From: Sternotherus odoratus
Taxonomy: Eukaryota > Chordata > Testudines > Kinosternidae
NCBI GenBank assembly: GCA_032164245.1
Contig: JAVMKO010000190.1
Span: forward strand, 62,001-126,000
Direction of reading: 5' to 3'
Length of the DNA: 64,000 bases
Shown here: piece by piece, positions 27,235-36,965 of the stretch
Layout: every line of letters starts with the position of its first letter
How positions within the stretch are numbered: the first letter of the stretch is position 1
Notes under the pieces: model-generated
Database searches by the model: none
Seen by the model: only the letters and a program-made list of their open reading frames with translations
What the model was told of the DNA's origin: nothing
Made by a program: the position numbers and the translations under genes

Positions 27235-27395
27235 GTTGGGAAGCTGCTCTCCACTTGACAGATGGGAAACTGAGGCTCAAAGACCTGACATAATTTGCTC
27301 CAGTTTGCATGGAGAGTTTGGTGAAAAGTGGGAACTGAACCCAGATTGTTCGAGTTCTTGCCTCTCCCCTTAACCCCAAGCCCAGTGTGTCTGTA
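27235..27395 (-). mobile_element. MIR/CORE-SINE-like fragment
   Basis: The plus strand reads GACAGATGGGAAACTGAGGC and GGGAACTGAACCCAGATTG. These are the antisense of the MIR-type CCTCAGTTTCC...CTGT and T-loop-like parts. Confidence 0.65.
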
Positions 27396-27433
27396 CAGTG
27401 TTGTTTTGCTCTGTGTTTGCATTGCATTGGCTT

Positions 27434-27548
27434 CCAAGGGAGGTTGTGGAATTTCCTTTCTTGGAGGCTTTTAAGACCAGGTTAGAGGTTCACCAGTCTG
27501 GGAATGTCTAGGGATACTTGGTCCTGCCTCAGCACAGGGGGCTTGAGT
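27434..27548 (+). mobile_element. CR1 LINE 3' fragment
   Basis: Contains GGAGGTTGTGGAATTTCC, GGAGGCTTTTAAGACCAGGT and TGGTCCTGCCTCAGCACAGG in CR1 sense order. Confidence 0.75.
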
Positions 27549-27897
27549 AGGGGGCATGTCAAGATCCCTTCCATATGTGTTCATTGAAATAATTCTCTTG
27601 CGCTATGTCCTGGTCTATGCTGCACTGTTTGGCATGGTGCCATTTGTCACTGTGATGCATCATGTTGTGTTGCATAGTTTTATGGTGCATTGTTTTGCCT
27701 CAGCGTGTTTGGTGCCTGTGTTTTGTGTTGATTTGAGTTGAGCTCTTTTCCATTGTGTACTGTAGGGTGTGTTAGTTTGCATTGTGTTGCTTTTTTCCTT
27801 TGTATTGTCATTTTATGCTATAGGATGTTGTCTTTGTTATTTTCCCGATTTGCCTGACGTTATGTAGTGTTTGTTTTTATACGTATATATTGCAAAG
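27549..27897. other. T-rich sequence, no gene
   Basis: TG- and T-rich stretch with repeated TTGTGTTG-like words. The 61-codon open frame in it shows no recognisable domain. Confidence 0.45.
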
Positions 27898-28095
27898 CAT
27901 CATAGAAATGTAGGGCTGGACAGGACCTCAAGACATCATCCAATCCAGATCTCTCTGCTGAGGCAGGACCAAGTCTATGTAGATTATCTCTGACAGAGGT
28001 TTGTCCTACCTGTGCTTATGAACTTCTAAGGATAGAGACTCCACAGCCACCCTTATAAGACTATTCCAGAGCTGAACGACCTTAGCTCTGGTGAC
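27898..28095 (-). mobile_element. CR1 LINE 3' fragment
   Basis: The plus strand reads ATAGAAATGTAGGGCTGGAC, AGGACCTCAAGACATCATCC and GAGACTCCACAGCCACCC. This is the antisense tail of CR1 (compare the common CATAGAAT...GGAAGGGACCTC pattern). Confidence 0.75.
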
Positions 28096-28139
28096 ACCCA
28101 CTCAGATTTTAGTGGTGAGCAGCTCTGGAGAGAGAGGAG

Positions 28140-28270
28140 ACCCCAGTGAGTGGGCAGCTGGGTAAAGAGACTAAAGTTGGGAGGAGAAACATTGACACCA
28201 AGGTCACCCAGGCTGTCCGTGACAGAGCTAGAAATAGATCCCAGTTCTAGCACCACTGTACTGCTGTTCC
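28140..28270 (-). mobile_element. MIR-like fragment
   Basis: AAGGTCACCCAGGCTGTCC with GACAGAGCTAGAAATAGATC and CCCAGTTCT follow the MIR core order on the minus strand. Confidence 0.5.
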
Positions 28271-28560
28271 AGGTACTGAAGGTCTCTGCCTGGTAGTATA
28301 GGTAGAAGTGACATTAGTGCACCACTCTGGCACTGGTGCACCCTGTTGCCAGTTGAAGGCTTGTGGTACAGAGCCTTATCTCTGCCCACACCTGACTCCT
28401 TGCCAACCTGCACCGGGACCTGACAAGCATTGCTTGTGTTTGGATTCTCTACAGCAGAGGAGCAGGGGATGTTTCACTCCCAAGCGGGGGGGGGGGGGCG
28501 TGATTCTTTGGTCAGGACTATGCTACAAAATTAGGTCAGTGTAACTGACTTATGTATGGT

Positions 28561-28742
28561 TTAAGATTAGTGGCCGTGTTAGTCTGTATCCATGAATAAG
28601 ACGAGGAAGACTTTGTAGCAGCTTAGAGACTAACCAGTTTATTTCAGCAAAAGCTTTTGTGGCCCATAGCCCACTTCCACAAAAGCTTTTGCTGAAATCA
28701 ACTGGTTAGTCTTAAGGTGCTAAAAAGTCTTCCTCATCTTAT
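28561..28742 (+). mobile_element. Inverted-repeat SINE-like retroposon with 15-bp target duplication
   Basis: The left arm begins TTAAGATTAGTGGCCGTGTT and GTCTGTATCCATGAATAAG. The arm GAGGAAGACTTT...CAAAAGCTTTTGTGG returns inverted as CCACAAAAGCTTTTGCTG...AAAGTCTTCCTC. The flanks TGACTTATGTATGGT (28546-28560) and TGACTTATATATGGT (28743-28757) match at 14 of 15 positions. Same architecture as 4111-4356, in opposite orientation. Confidence 0.75.
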
Positions 28743-28801
28743 TGACTTATATATGGTACCTTAGTGGAACATTGCTCCATATATATGATCCACTACATGT
28801 A

Positions 28802-28990
28802 CAGTGGAGCCCCGAAATACCACACCCAGCTATAGCGTGATTCTGCTTATAGCGCAGGGCGCGCTGGGCTCCCGATGGCAGCAGCACATGGCACTATGAT
28901 ACCGCGCAACCCCACAATAGCGCGACCCCACGTTTACCGTGATCGGGATTTTATGGCTCGTGATCGTCGCGGTATTGCGGGGTCCAACTG
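28802..28990. mobile_element. pogo/Tigger-like palindromic MITE (copy 1)
   Basis: The 189-bp element starts CAGTGGAGCCCCGAAATACC and ends GGTATTGCGGGGTCCAACTG, with TA on both sides. The interior is CpG-rich and palindromic (TATAGCG words). Confidence 0.85.
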
Positions 28991-29118
28991 TAGTAATGTT
29001 CCAGTAAGCAATAGGTAGTGGAATTCATGACAGGTCACCTGTTTTAATTTGGGGTGACCCAACCAAAAATTTACTCTTCTCTCTCTAACAATGCAGGCTG
29101 CATTTCAAAGCTGTAGTA

Positions 29119-29306
29119 CAGTTGGACCCTGCAATACCGTGATGATCGGGAGCCAAAAATACCCGTTCGCAGTAATACAGGGTCACGCTATTGCACTGTC
29201 GTGGCACATCAAAGTGCCGCGCGCCACCGCCATCGGGAGCCACACGCACCCCGCACTATAAGCGGATTCGCGCTATAGCGGGGAGTGGTATTGCGGGGTT
29301 CCACTG
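29119..29306. mobile_element. pogo/Tigger-like palindromic MITE (copy 2)
   Basis: The 188-bp element starts CAGTTGGACCCTGCAATACC and ends GGTATTGCGGGGTTCCACTG, flanked by TA. It is the same family as 28802-28990, in inverted orientation, 128 bp away. Confidence 0.85.
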
Positions 29307-29629
29307 TAATTTACATATCCTTCTAAGCAATCTTTAAACTTGGGCCATCCGTCAGGTCAGTCGGTGAGTTCATTAACTCTTTCTGGCCCTGTCCCCTGTC
29401 AATGAGATTCTATATCACACTCATGAGGTCACACCCTCCCCCTCTCTTTGAGGATTCCTCCCCTCACTTGTGTGTAGAGAAAACAGTCCCATGTCCAGGA
29501 GATTCAAAGCCTCTTTCAGTTGAATTGTAAATGTCTTGTTCATACTTTTTTCTGGGCACATGAAGTCTGAGATGTCTTCAGGGATGAGATGCAAATCCTT
29601 TATTTACGGTCCCCCTGTGGTGAATAGTT
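29307..29629. other. No recognisable gene
   Basis: Short frames only between the MITE pair and the composite repeat. Confidence 0.45.
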
Positions 29630-30345
29630 ACTTCAGTTGCTAATAGTGTGGGCAGTCTTTGTTGACACAGAGGAGTCAGAATTACAACATACATCAGTAA
29701 AAAACTTCCTGTAAAATCTCCTAGCTCCACAGACAATGTTGGTGCACTCACTCTTCCCCAACTCACACACACTCACTGTCTCTCCCTGCACATACACTCT
29801 CATGTGCTTTCTGTACTGCCACATACACTTCAGTTGAAAAGCCAGTGGAAATCTAGTAGGATGCCCATGGAAGAATGGGATAGAGAAACCTGCCTCATGC
29901 CCATGAGCCATTGCAAACCCTTCCCAAAGCACCCTGCGGCCAGTTGCACAGTGCAATAGCTACCCTCAATGCACTGCTCTTTGCGGTGATCCAAGAGTTG
30001 CTAGAGGTGATGCAGTCTATGATGACACAAGGAGGTTAGTGTTGAATTAAAGCACTTCAAATAAAGCAGCAAAACTTTGCTCTGTAGACATAGCCCGAGA
30101 GTGAGACAAGACGTCACACAAAGGATGCTCAAGGACTGGAACTAAAAAAAACCACAAGCTTCTCCGTAGTTGACAGAATTTGAACCTGTGGAGGGAAACC
30201 CCAATTGATTTCCAGTCCATCACCTTAACACTCAGCCACAACTACTTACTGGATGATGGTTTCTCCTGACACTCTACTTTTGTTCTCACTGAGTGATCAC
30301 TTCCAGTTTCCTCAGACCAGCTTCCACAACACACGCTGGTGTGAG
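29630..30345 (-). repeat. Composite dispersed repeat carrying tRNA-Ser (copy A)
   Basis: The part 29800-30095 (CACTTCAGTTGAAAAGCC, AATCTAGTAGGATGCC, GCCATTGCAAACCCTTCCC, AGTGCAATAGCTACC) matches copies at about 53040-53320 and 63095-63380. The match continues through a GGATGCTCAAGGACTGG linker, a tRNA-Ser-like sequence, and about 100 bp beyond it (GTGATCACTTCCAGTTTCC) into copy B. The transposon-like part resembles a non-autonomous DNA element; its class is uncertain. Confidence 0.75.
30165..30245 (-). pseudogene. tRNA-Ser-like gene with unusual GGA anticodon
   Basis: The 81-nt sequence folds well: acceptor GTAGTTG/CAACTAC is perfect, the T arm ACAGG-TTCAAAT-TCTGT pairs with one wobble, and a serine-type long variable arm is present. 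The anticodon loop CTGGAAA gives GGA, whereas eukaryotic tRNA-Ser normally uses AGA, CGA, TGA or GCT. The anticodon stem has one mismatch (ATGGA/TCAAT). A decayed gene is more likely than a functional one. Confidence 0.7.
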
Positions 30346-30359
30346 TCTCTGAGTTCTCC

Positions 30360-30500
30360 TACCTTTTTTGTTTTACTTTTTCTGGGAGTGCACAACTCCT
30401 GGACTCATTCCCTTTGAATCTTCCTGATAACGTCCCATGTGGCTCAGCATATTCCTGCTGGAGTTTCTCCTCCTTCTCACTCACCATCCCCTCACCTAAT
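30360..30500 (-). pseudogene. Orphan fragment of a KRAB-ZNF finger exon (5' part)
   Basis: The minus strand reads ATGGTGAGTGAGAAGGAGG and encodes MVSEKEEKLQQEYAEPHG, then TLSGRFKGNESRSC. This aligns with the spacer at the start of the gene 1 finger exon ([20 protein letters not shown], then [11 protein letters not shown]). It stops at a TAG before any finger, and the composite repeat with tRNA-Ser begins there. Confidence 0.65.
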
Positions 30501-30740
30501 GGGAGACACGTTCAAAGGTGAAAATATTTCAATGTTTATTGAGGTAAACTTCCAGCAAGTAATGATTCTAATTTCCTTCCTCATTATCCCTTTCCCAGCT
30601 CTGACACCACAGAGTCTTGTCTGTCCTTTTTCCCATTTCACCCTTAGCAACATATAATTTCACACCCCTCTACTTCCTGATTGACTGCAGGCTCTATAGT
30701 AAGACTACATCTCCTAGCCTGCCATAGGTGGTAGTATCTG

Positions 30741-30803
30741 GTTTCTGTAGTGTAGTGGTTATCACACTTGCCTAACATGTAAGAGGTCCCTGGTTCAGAA
30801 ACA
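30741..30803 (+). pseudogene. tRNA-Val(AAC) pseudogene with T-arm deletion
   Basis: GTTTCTGTAGTGTAGTGGTT followed by anticodon arm CTTGC-CTAACAT-GTAAG (AAC) matches tRNA-Val at 59521. After CCCTGGTTC about ten bases of the T loop and stem are missing, so the cloverleaf cannot form. Confidence 0.8.
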
Positions 30804-31059
30804 GCTAGTCCTTTGTCAAATACATCCATAGTTTCTATGTTTTCTTTCTCATTTTTGCCCCATTCCTGGAACTTTGAGTTCAAAGGAGAGGTTTAGCCTG
30901 TATTTGGAGGGAAGGAATAGACCATCATTTGGGAGACTGCTAGCTAAATAACAAATCTGAGGGTAGTGCAATCCCAACCCTCTGTTCTGAATATTTAACT
31001 CCCAGCCACCAGTTTCCCCCTCATTTTTGTTTATGTTGAGCCAACTATTGATCACCTGT

Positions 31060-31167
31060 TAGGTTCGCTCACTCTGGGGCACCTGGCATTGACCACTGTC
31101 AGAAGACAGGACACTGAGCTGGATGGACCTTTGGACTGACACAGGATGGCTGTCCTTATGTTCTTAT
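31060..31167 (+). mobile_element. CR1 LINE 3' end
   Basis: GGCACCTGGCATTGACCACT, GACAGGACACTGAGCTGGAT and CAGGATGGCTGTCCTTATGT form the CR1 3' terminus in sense orientation. Confidence 0.85.
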
Positions 31168-32990
31168 CTACAGACAGCCTCTTGTCCCCTTTTCAGGTCA
31201 GAGAAATCTGTTGACTGATGATGACATTTCTGCTACTTTCCTGGCTAGGCAGGGTAGAGGGTGTGAGGAATCAGAACATAATAACTGGCAATCTCTAACC
31301 TTCCTTTTAACATACAACATCACTTTCCTCTTTTTAAATAACGTTTTTCCCAAAACATTTTTTGAACACTCAACATCTTACTTGTCTTCAAATCATGTTA
31401 ATGCAAACTCTGAGCTACAAATAGCCTTACTATTCCATTGGTATTTTTAGGACAGTAAATTGATATAAAAGAGAAACAGAAAACAAGACAATTTCCAATA
31501 TTATACATTTGGGACATGGATTTTTTTTTTAAAAAAAAGGTTTATTGTCATCTTGTTTTACTCTCAGACTTCTTTTTATAAATCATCACAAATACAGTAA
31601 CGAGGATTTAGAGAAATATCCAAGAAATAAATACAGTGTGATCCACTCGATGGGCAGCAAACTGACTCCGGCTGCAGTCTGAAACAATCCCCATAACAAT
31701 AAAGAGGGCTGCGAAGCATATGATACACAAGTATTTATATGTCCAATGCAGAGGTGGAGCCAATATAGGGAGAAGTAGAGAAGCTACAGATCACTGAAGG
31801 GGACAGTCTGCTCCTGAAGGGTTATCGTTCCCTTTTTTAGCTAGGCTAGACTAGAAGAGGAGAAAATTCTCTCTCCCTCCCAGAGGATGATGAAAGTGTC
31901 AATTTCTCCTCTCTTCCTGTTCTACTAAAGCTCAAAGACAGGAAGAGACATTTCCTACCTAAGAGCCTCAAGAGACCAAGGCTGGGGAGCAGGCAAAGCT
32001 AAGGGCCCCATTGCATTAAATCTAACTCCGGCCAGCTCGTGTGAGGTGTTATCAAAACCCCTCCCTGGGCTTGTAGGGAAGAGTTCCTATCGGCTCCCTG
32101 TGTTTTCCTGGAAGAGCCTCTAGGCAGGGGTGACATGTTTGTAGAAATGATGCTGCTGCCCAGAACTCCCTGAAATTCTGCCCCCACCTGCTAAGATTCT
32201 GGGAGGGAGTTTGGGTGGGGGAGGAGGTCTGGGGTGCAGGCCCTGGGTGGGCTCAGAGGATTGGGGTGCAGAGGTTGGGTTCTGGCAGGGGGATGAAGTC
32301 TGAGGTGCGGGCTCTGGGATGGAGTTTGGGTGCTGCTTCCAGGCTGTGGCAGGGGGTGGGGGTTCACCCCCATGCATCTCCCAGGCCATTTAAGACAGCC
32401 CAGGGCTCCCCCTCACCACCAGCTGTGCAGCGGAGCTGAGCAGTTTTCTGTCTGCTTGATCCATGTGGCTTCCAGTCCTTCCCTCCACACCCTTTCCCAT
32501 CCCAAACTCCCTCCCAGAGCCTGCACATCTCGCTGGGAATCTACTTCTTGTGCCCAGAATGTCTCTGCCCACCTCAGGAGCTGACCTGAAAAACAGAGTT
32601 TCTGCCTTTTCTCAAGAAGTTCTTGGAGAGGCTTTTCCCCTGTGACTGCTCTGGTGTTCCGCTCCATGCTCATGAAAACAGGCTTATAAACGTAAATATG
32701 ATGTGACTGGAATATGCTCTATGGAAAGGGCTGTGGTAAATGATCATTAGAAAGCTTATCGACTGAGTGTGTTCATCCTATGGGTATGCCCGGATCATTC
32801 CTGTATCTGAAGCTAGAAATCGGCAGTAGAACTCTGAGTCCTATTGGAAGTCTGCAACGTGTCCATCAAAAGTGGGGGCTTAGACTCTTGATGGGTCCCA
32901 TTGACTAGGACAGTTGGTTTTGGATGGTCTATTTACCTGCAAGCATTCCTGTGTATCTATGGGCCGGCCCATGGGTAATGAAGAATGAGG
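31168..32990. other. No recognisable gene; hAT-interior-like G-rich part
   Basis: AT-rich to 32.0 kb, then G-rich wording (32150-32370, GGGGTGCAGGCCCTGGGTGG) like the interior of non-autonomous hAT elements. Open frames are short and overlap on both strands. Confidence 0.4.
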
Positions 32991-32997
32991 TCTTACA

Positions 32998-33410
32998 GCA
33001 TGGGTGGGCAAACGTTTTGGCCCGAGGGTCACATCGGGGTTCTAAAATTGTGCAGAGGGCTGGGTAGGGAAGGCTGTTCCTCCCCCAAAAGCCTACCCCT
33101 TTCACCTATCCAGCCCCCTCCCACTTCCAACACCCTGACTGCCCCCTCCAAACCCCCAAGCCATCCACCCCCCTTCTCCATGTTCACTGACAACCCCATC
33201 CAGAGACTCCCCCCACCCAACCCCCCTTTTTCTCTGATTGCCCCTTATCCAACCCCCCCGACCCAGCCCTCTTATGATGAGGCTCCTAGCAGCATGTTTG
33301 GCTTCTTTCAGCCGCATGTTTGGCTTCCTGCCCTGTGGGAGCTCACAGCATCAGCGTGCCCCGGGGGTGGGAGGAATATGTCTGGCTCCATGCGGAGGTA
33401 GGGTTCTGGA
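32998..33410 (+). mobile_element. hAT-type element fragment
   Basis: Begins CATGGGTGGGCAAACGTTTTGGCCCGAG in pattern, a diverged CAGGGGTGGGCAAAC terminus, followed by the family-typical C-rich interior. The opposite terminus is not visible. An inverted relative ends at 51671. Confidence 0.6.
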
Positions 33411-33501
33411 GTTCCAAGCTGACAGGGAAAAAGGGCTCAGAGGTCATTGCAAGATGACAGGTGACTGTTCCAAACCAGATATCTGTGAGACAATCCTGCA
33501 T

Positions 33502-33574
33502 AACTGTATGGCCTAGTGGATAAGGCATTGGACTTCTAGTCAGGAGAGTGAGGGTTTGAGTCCCTCCATGCCTG
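33502..33574 (+). pseudogene. tRNA-Arg(TCT)-like pseudogene
   Basis: TGGCCTAGTGGATAAGGC (D arm), TTGGACTTCTAGTCAGG (anticodon TCT) and a perfect T arm GAGGG-TTTGAGT-CCCTC are visible. The acceptor stem and part of the anticodon stem do not pair, so it is probably dead. Confidence 0.6.
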
Positions 33575-35082
33575 TGAAAATCTTGTAACAAGAGCAGAAG
33601 CCAAGATTCAGCCTGGTGCTTATGCCCCAGATATTGTGGCAGTGGCCTTCTTGTACCCTAAATGCTCAGGAAGAAGGAGACACAAGAACAAAATCTCTTT
33701 TCTTTATTAACATTTCTTGCCCTCAGGGTGTATAACTCCTGTTCTCACAATTCGGGTGCTTGTCAAGCTCTCTTGAGGTTGTCGATGTGTGGTCATGACG
33801 TCATGACCAAAACTAGAAATGGGTTAAAAAAACAATTTGATCAGTTCCTCAGGATACATCAGCAGAGCACGGGGTTGGGCTCTCTCCCATAGCTTCCACC
33901 AGCTGTAGCAGCAATGCCTCTACTCGCCCTCCTCCAACCTTCTCTTTCCCCTCCATTCCCAGAGCCGGGCTCTGCCACTCCCCTGCTGCCCAGCATGTGG
34001 GACCAAGCTGTGCCTTGAGCTGGGGAGCATGGCAGCATGTCTGGCTGAGCTCGGAGCCCTACACACTGTTTTGAGCTACACAGTAAGGGGGGCAGGGGTT
34101 AGAGACGGGGCAGGGAATTTTTGGAGGGGCAGTCAAGGGACAGGGAGGGGGGTTAGATGGATGGGGTTGTGGGGTGGAGCTAATTTGGTAACCCTAATGG
34201 AATGAAAACAAAGTTTTGAGACCAGGCTAGAAGTTCAGTCCCACTTGAAGTCAGACGAGCCAAGAGAATAAACCTCTGCTCTGAAAATAAGAAAAAGTTA
34301 CAATTAAAAGTTCCAAATTAGCAATCACAGTAAAAAAAAAAAAAACCATAGCAAGTGCAATACCAGAAACAGTCATTGCTAAATTACTAGCAAGTATTTA
34401 CTTCTGCACATTTTCAAGGAGTATTTGTTGTTAAAATAAAAATTAACTAGCACAATGACAGGCATCTGCACAAGACCAAAGCTAAATGGTGAAGTGATCA
34501 GAGTAATGTAGGGAATCAGGGACTTCAGGGATCCCCAGCAGCAGATAAGACAAATGTGTAACTACTATGGAGACTTTCTGCCGTCAGATGCACTGGTGAG
34601 AGATTCTTTGTTTCTGAGGGGGCGGTTAATCTAAAACAGTTCAATGAATTAAGTCTCCTATAGCCCCTCAGTAGGTTATGTCAGACAGAGAGGAGCTGCA
34701 GTGACTAGGCACTGGGATGCCTGGGCCTGTGAGAACCCAGCCCTGGGAAGCCCATGCTGAGAGGTGTTGTCTGGGGGAGTGGAAATAAAGAAATCTGCTG
34801 TACCCCCACCCTATTTGTGCCAACACTGGGGTCTCAGCCCACCAGGATCACTGTGACCCCTCTTGCCCCGTCACCCTCAGGCAGCACCTCACCCCTGGTC
34901 TTAACTCCATCACCTTTAGCCCCATCCCTGATTTCACCCATCATCCCCCTCACACAGACCAGCAACCTTGGCACGCAGGACAAGCACCCTTAGCAGGCCC
35001 CCTGGGTCCAATGGGGGCTGTGGAAGCCAGCACCATGGCCTTTGAGTGTCTCAGCAAGTCTTGAGGAGAAAAGGATCACAAC
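33575..35082. other. No recognisable gene
   Basis: Short frames only. Includes an A-rich tract at 34331-34345. Confidence 0.45.
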
Positions 35083-35156
35083 CATCCCCAGGTGGGCTCG
35101 AACCACCATCCTGTTGGTTAACAGCCAAACACGCTGACCCATTGTGCCACAGAAAC
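35083..35156 (-). tRNA. tRNA-Asn-GTT: tRNA-Asn, anticodon GTT (weak acceptor stem)
   Basis: The 74-nt minus-strand sequence has T arm GGTGG-TTCGAGC-CCACC (perfect) and anticodon arm TTTGG-CTGTTAA-CCAAC (GTT, one mismatch at the stem base). The acceptor GTTTCTG/TGGGGAT pairs mostly by G-U wobble. It may be expressed or beginning to decay. It lies 133 bp from the tRNA-iMet gene, divergently oriented. Confidence 0.65.
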
Positions 35157-35289
35157 ACGTACCTGCTGTTGTCTGGGCTGTTGCCAGGGCTGTTCTCTAG
35201 CAGCCTGTGCAGCTGCCTGCCTGTGCTAGAGCTCGCAGAGTCCTAGTGGGTGTTGGCGGCTGGGGGCTGGACAGTATCACTCAAGTGGT

Positions 35290-35361
35290 AGCAGAGTGGC
35301 GCAGTGGGAGCGTGCTGGGCCCATACCCCAGAGGTCGATGGATCGAAACCATCCTCTGCTA
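35290..35361 (+). tRNA. tRNA-iMet-CAT: Initiator tRNA-Met (CAT)
   Basis: The 72-nt gene AGCAGAGTGGCGCAGTGGGA... carries the initiator hallmarks: A1-U72 end pair, three G-C pairs in the anticodon stem (CTGGG/CCCAG), C33 and the GATCGAAAC T loop. Acceptor and T stems are perfect. It differs from the usual vertebrate initiator by C instead of A at loop position 38 (CCCATAC) and a few D-loop changes. It should supply Met-tRNAi for translation start. Confidence 0.9.
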
Positions 35362-35822
35362 CACACGTGCTCGATTCTCTTTCCTCTGGGCCTTCAAGCG
35401 AGGCCATGACCAGGAGAGGACCAAGAACCTAGATTATGAGACAAGAGGTGGCTGAGGTGGTGGCCAACCACGGAGCTCCCCAGGGGTTTGTGGTGGGGAT
35501 GGGGTTTTGTCATGTGGGAGGGGGTGAGTCTGGGGGGTTTGTGGTGTGGGAGGGGCGCAGGCCGAGGTCTGGGGGTGAGGGATGTGGCTGAGAGGTTTGA
35601 AGTGGGGGCTCAGGACTGGGGCAGAGGGTTGGGTGCAGGGGGTGAGGGCTCTGGGGCGGGACAGGGCTGGGGAGGAGGAGTTTGGGTGCAGTCAGGCTGC
35701 CCCAGGGTGAGGCCCAGAGGGGACTATTCCCCCAGCCCTCTCCCTGCAGGCAGCAGTGAGCTCCAGGGGAGGATCCCTCAGGTCCCCCCTGCACCACACT
35801 CACCTCCCACCATTGTCATCCC
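35362..35822. other. G-rich non-coding, hAT-interior-like
   Basis: GGGGGTTTGTGG- and GGGTGCAGGGGGTGAGGGC-type wording resembles hAT interiors. Open frames here are compositional. Confidence 0.4.
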
Positions 35823-36183
35823 CAGGGGCGGGTTAAGTGCTCCTGGGTCCCTAAGCACAGCCAAGCAATGGGCCCCTTTCAACTCTCACCCCCATTCACA
35901 ACCCGGCTGTTACTCGCAAAGTGTAATCGATGAAACGTTGGGGGATTTCTTTTTAAATCGCAATGTCGCATTTAAATAAAAGATTGATGAGCTTTATCTA
36001 GCCAGGCACAAGGGGCCCTGAGACCCTGGACTCGGGCCCAAGACGTTAATTGAGACTTTTTTAATTTAAGGCCGTGCAAACTTGTAATTTTGTAACCATT
36101 TGTTGTTGTTCTTGGGGCCCCTTTTCTCTTGGGTCCCTAAACACGTGATTTTATTGCTTATAGGTTAATCCACCATTGCCCTG
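35823..36183. mobile_element. Probable hAT-type element beside promoter copy 2
   Basis: Starts CAGGGGCGGGTTAAGTGCTC and ends TAATCCACCATTGCCCTG; the ends are partly inverted repeats and a CTTGGGTCCCTAA-like internal repeat is present near both ends. An 8-bp target duplication is not clear because both flanks are C-rich. Confidence 0.5.
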
Positions 36184-36442
36184 CACCCCCCCCCATAGCC
36201 TGGCTGGGACGGGGGGGTCGTTGGTCTCCTGCGGGGCAGCAGCTCCAACCCCCCCGGTGGGCGGGGCCCTCCCGGGAGCAGATCCCGGCGCTGCGAGACG
36301 CCGGTTCCCCCGGATACTGGGGCAGAGTCACGGCCCGGCCCCAGCCCCGCCCCCCGGGCTCGCGCCGCTACCTGGAGGCGGCAGCTCCTCACTCACCAGG
36401 GCAGCTCCAGCGGGGGCGGGGCCCGGGCCAGGCACGGCGGGG
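36184..36442. promoter_or_regulatory. CpG-island promoter copy 2, left part
   Basis: Matches the reverse complement of 25485-25690 with most positions identical, including GGGAGCAGATCCCGGCGCTG and the minus-strand donor CCTCCAG|GTAGCG (boundary 36372). It is followed by the solo LTR. Confidence 0.75.
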
Positions 36443-36965
36443 TGTAGCACAAATGGCTCGTTTCCTTTGGAGGTGTCCCAATTTACCTTCAAAGAACAGG
36501 CAGGCCCTGGAGAAAGCTTGAATGCAAAAGTTTATTCACTAGCGAAGTGAAGCCACAGAGATAGCTCTCAAATGATGGCTTCCCTCATACTTTATTACAA
36601 GACCTTTTATATGGTTCTTTACATGGAGGAGGAGGCAAGAAGGGCCTCATGCAAATTAACAGGTGAAAAACATGACGTTGTTTCCTATCTATTTACTTAT
36701 TTGTCTGGAAAGAACAAGACCTACAAACACAAAAAGTTCCTATCATGAAATGGTACATATGGGGTAAGAATACATGCAGATAGGAGCTAAAACATACGTG
36801 GTAGGACAAATGTATGAAATATACAGGACAAGATAGGAGTTTGAACCCTCTGAGGCCCAGTAGTGCCTCCAGGAATGCAGAACACAAGATAAGAATTTAA
36901 AGCAGCCCAGAGCTAGTTACACAGCTTCAGTAAGACATTTTCCTATATTTTAACCTTTTCTTACA
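36443..36965 (-). mobile_element. Solo ERV LTR splitting the promoter
   Basis: On the minus strand it runs TGTAAGAAAAGG... to ...CATTTGTGCTACA (523 bp). It has a CATATAAAAGG TATA box (36603-36614), an AATAAAG signal (36583-36596) and a second AATAAAC near the end. Both flanks are GGGG-rich, compatible with a short ERV duplication but not diagnostic. Promoter sequences homologous to copy 1 lie on both sides. Confidence 0.8.
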
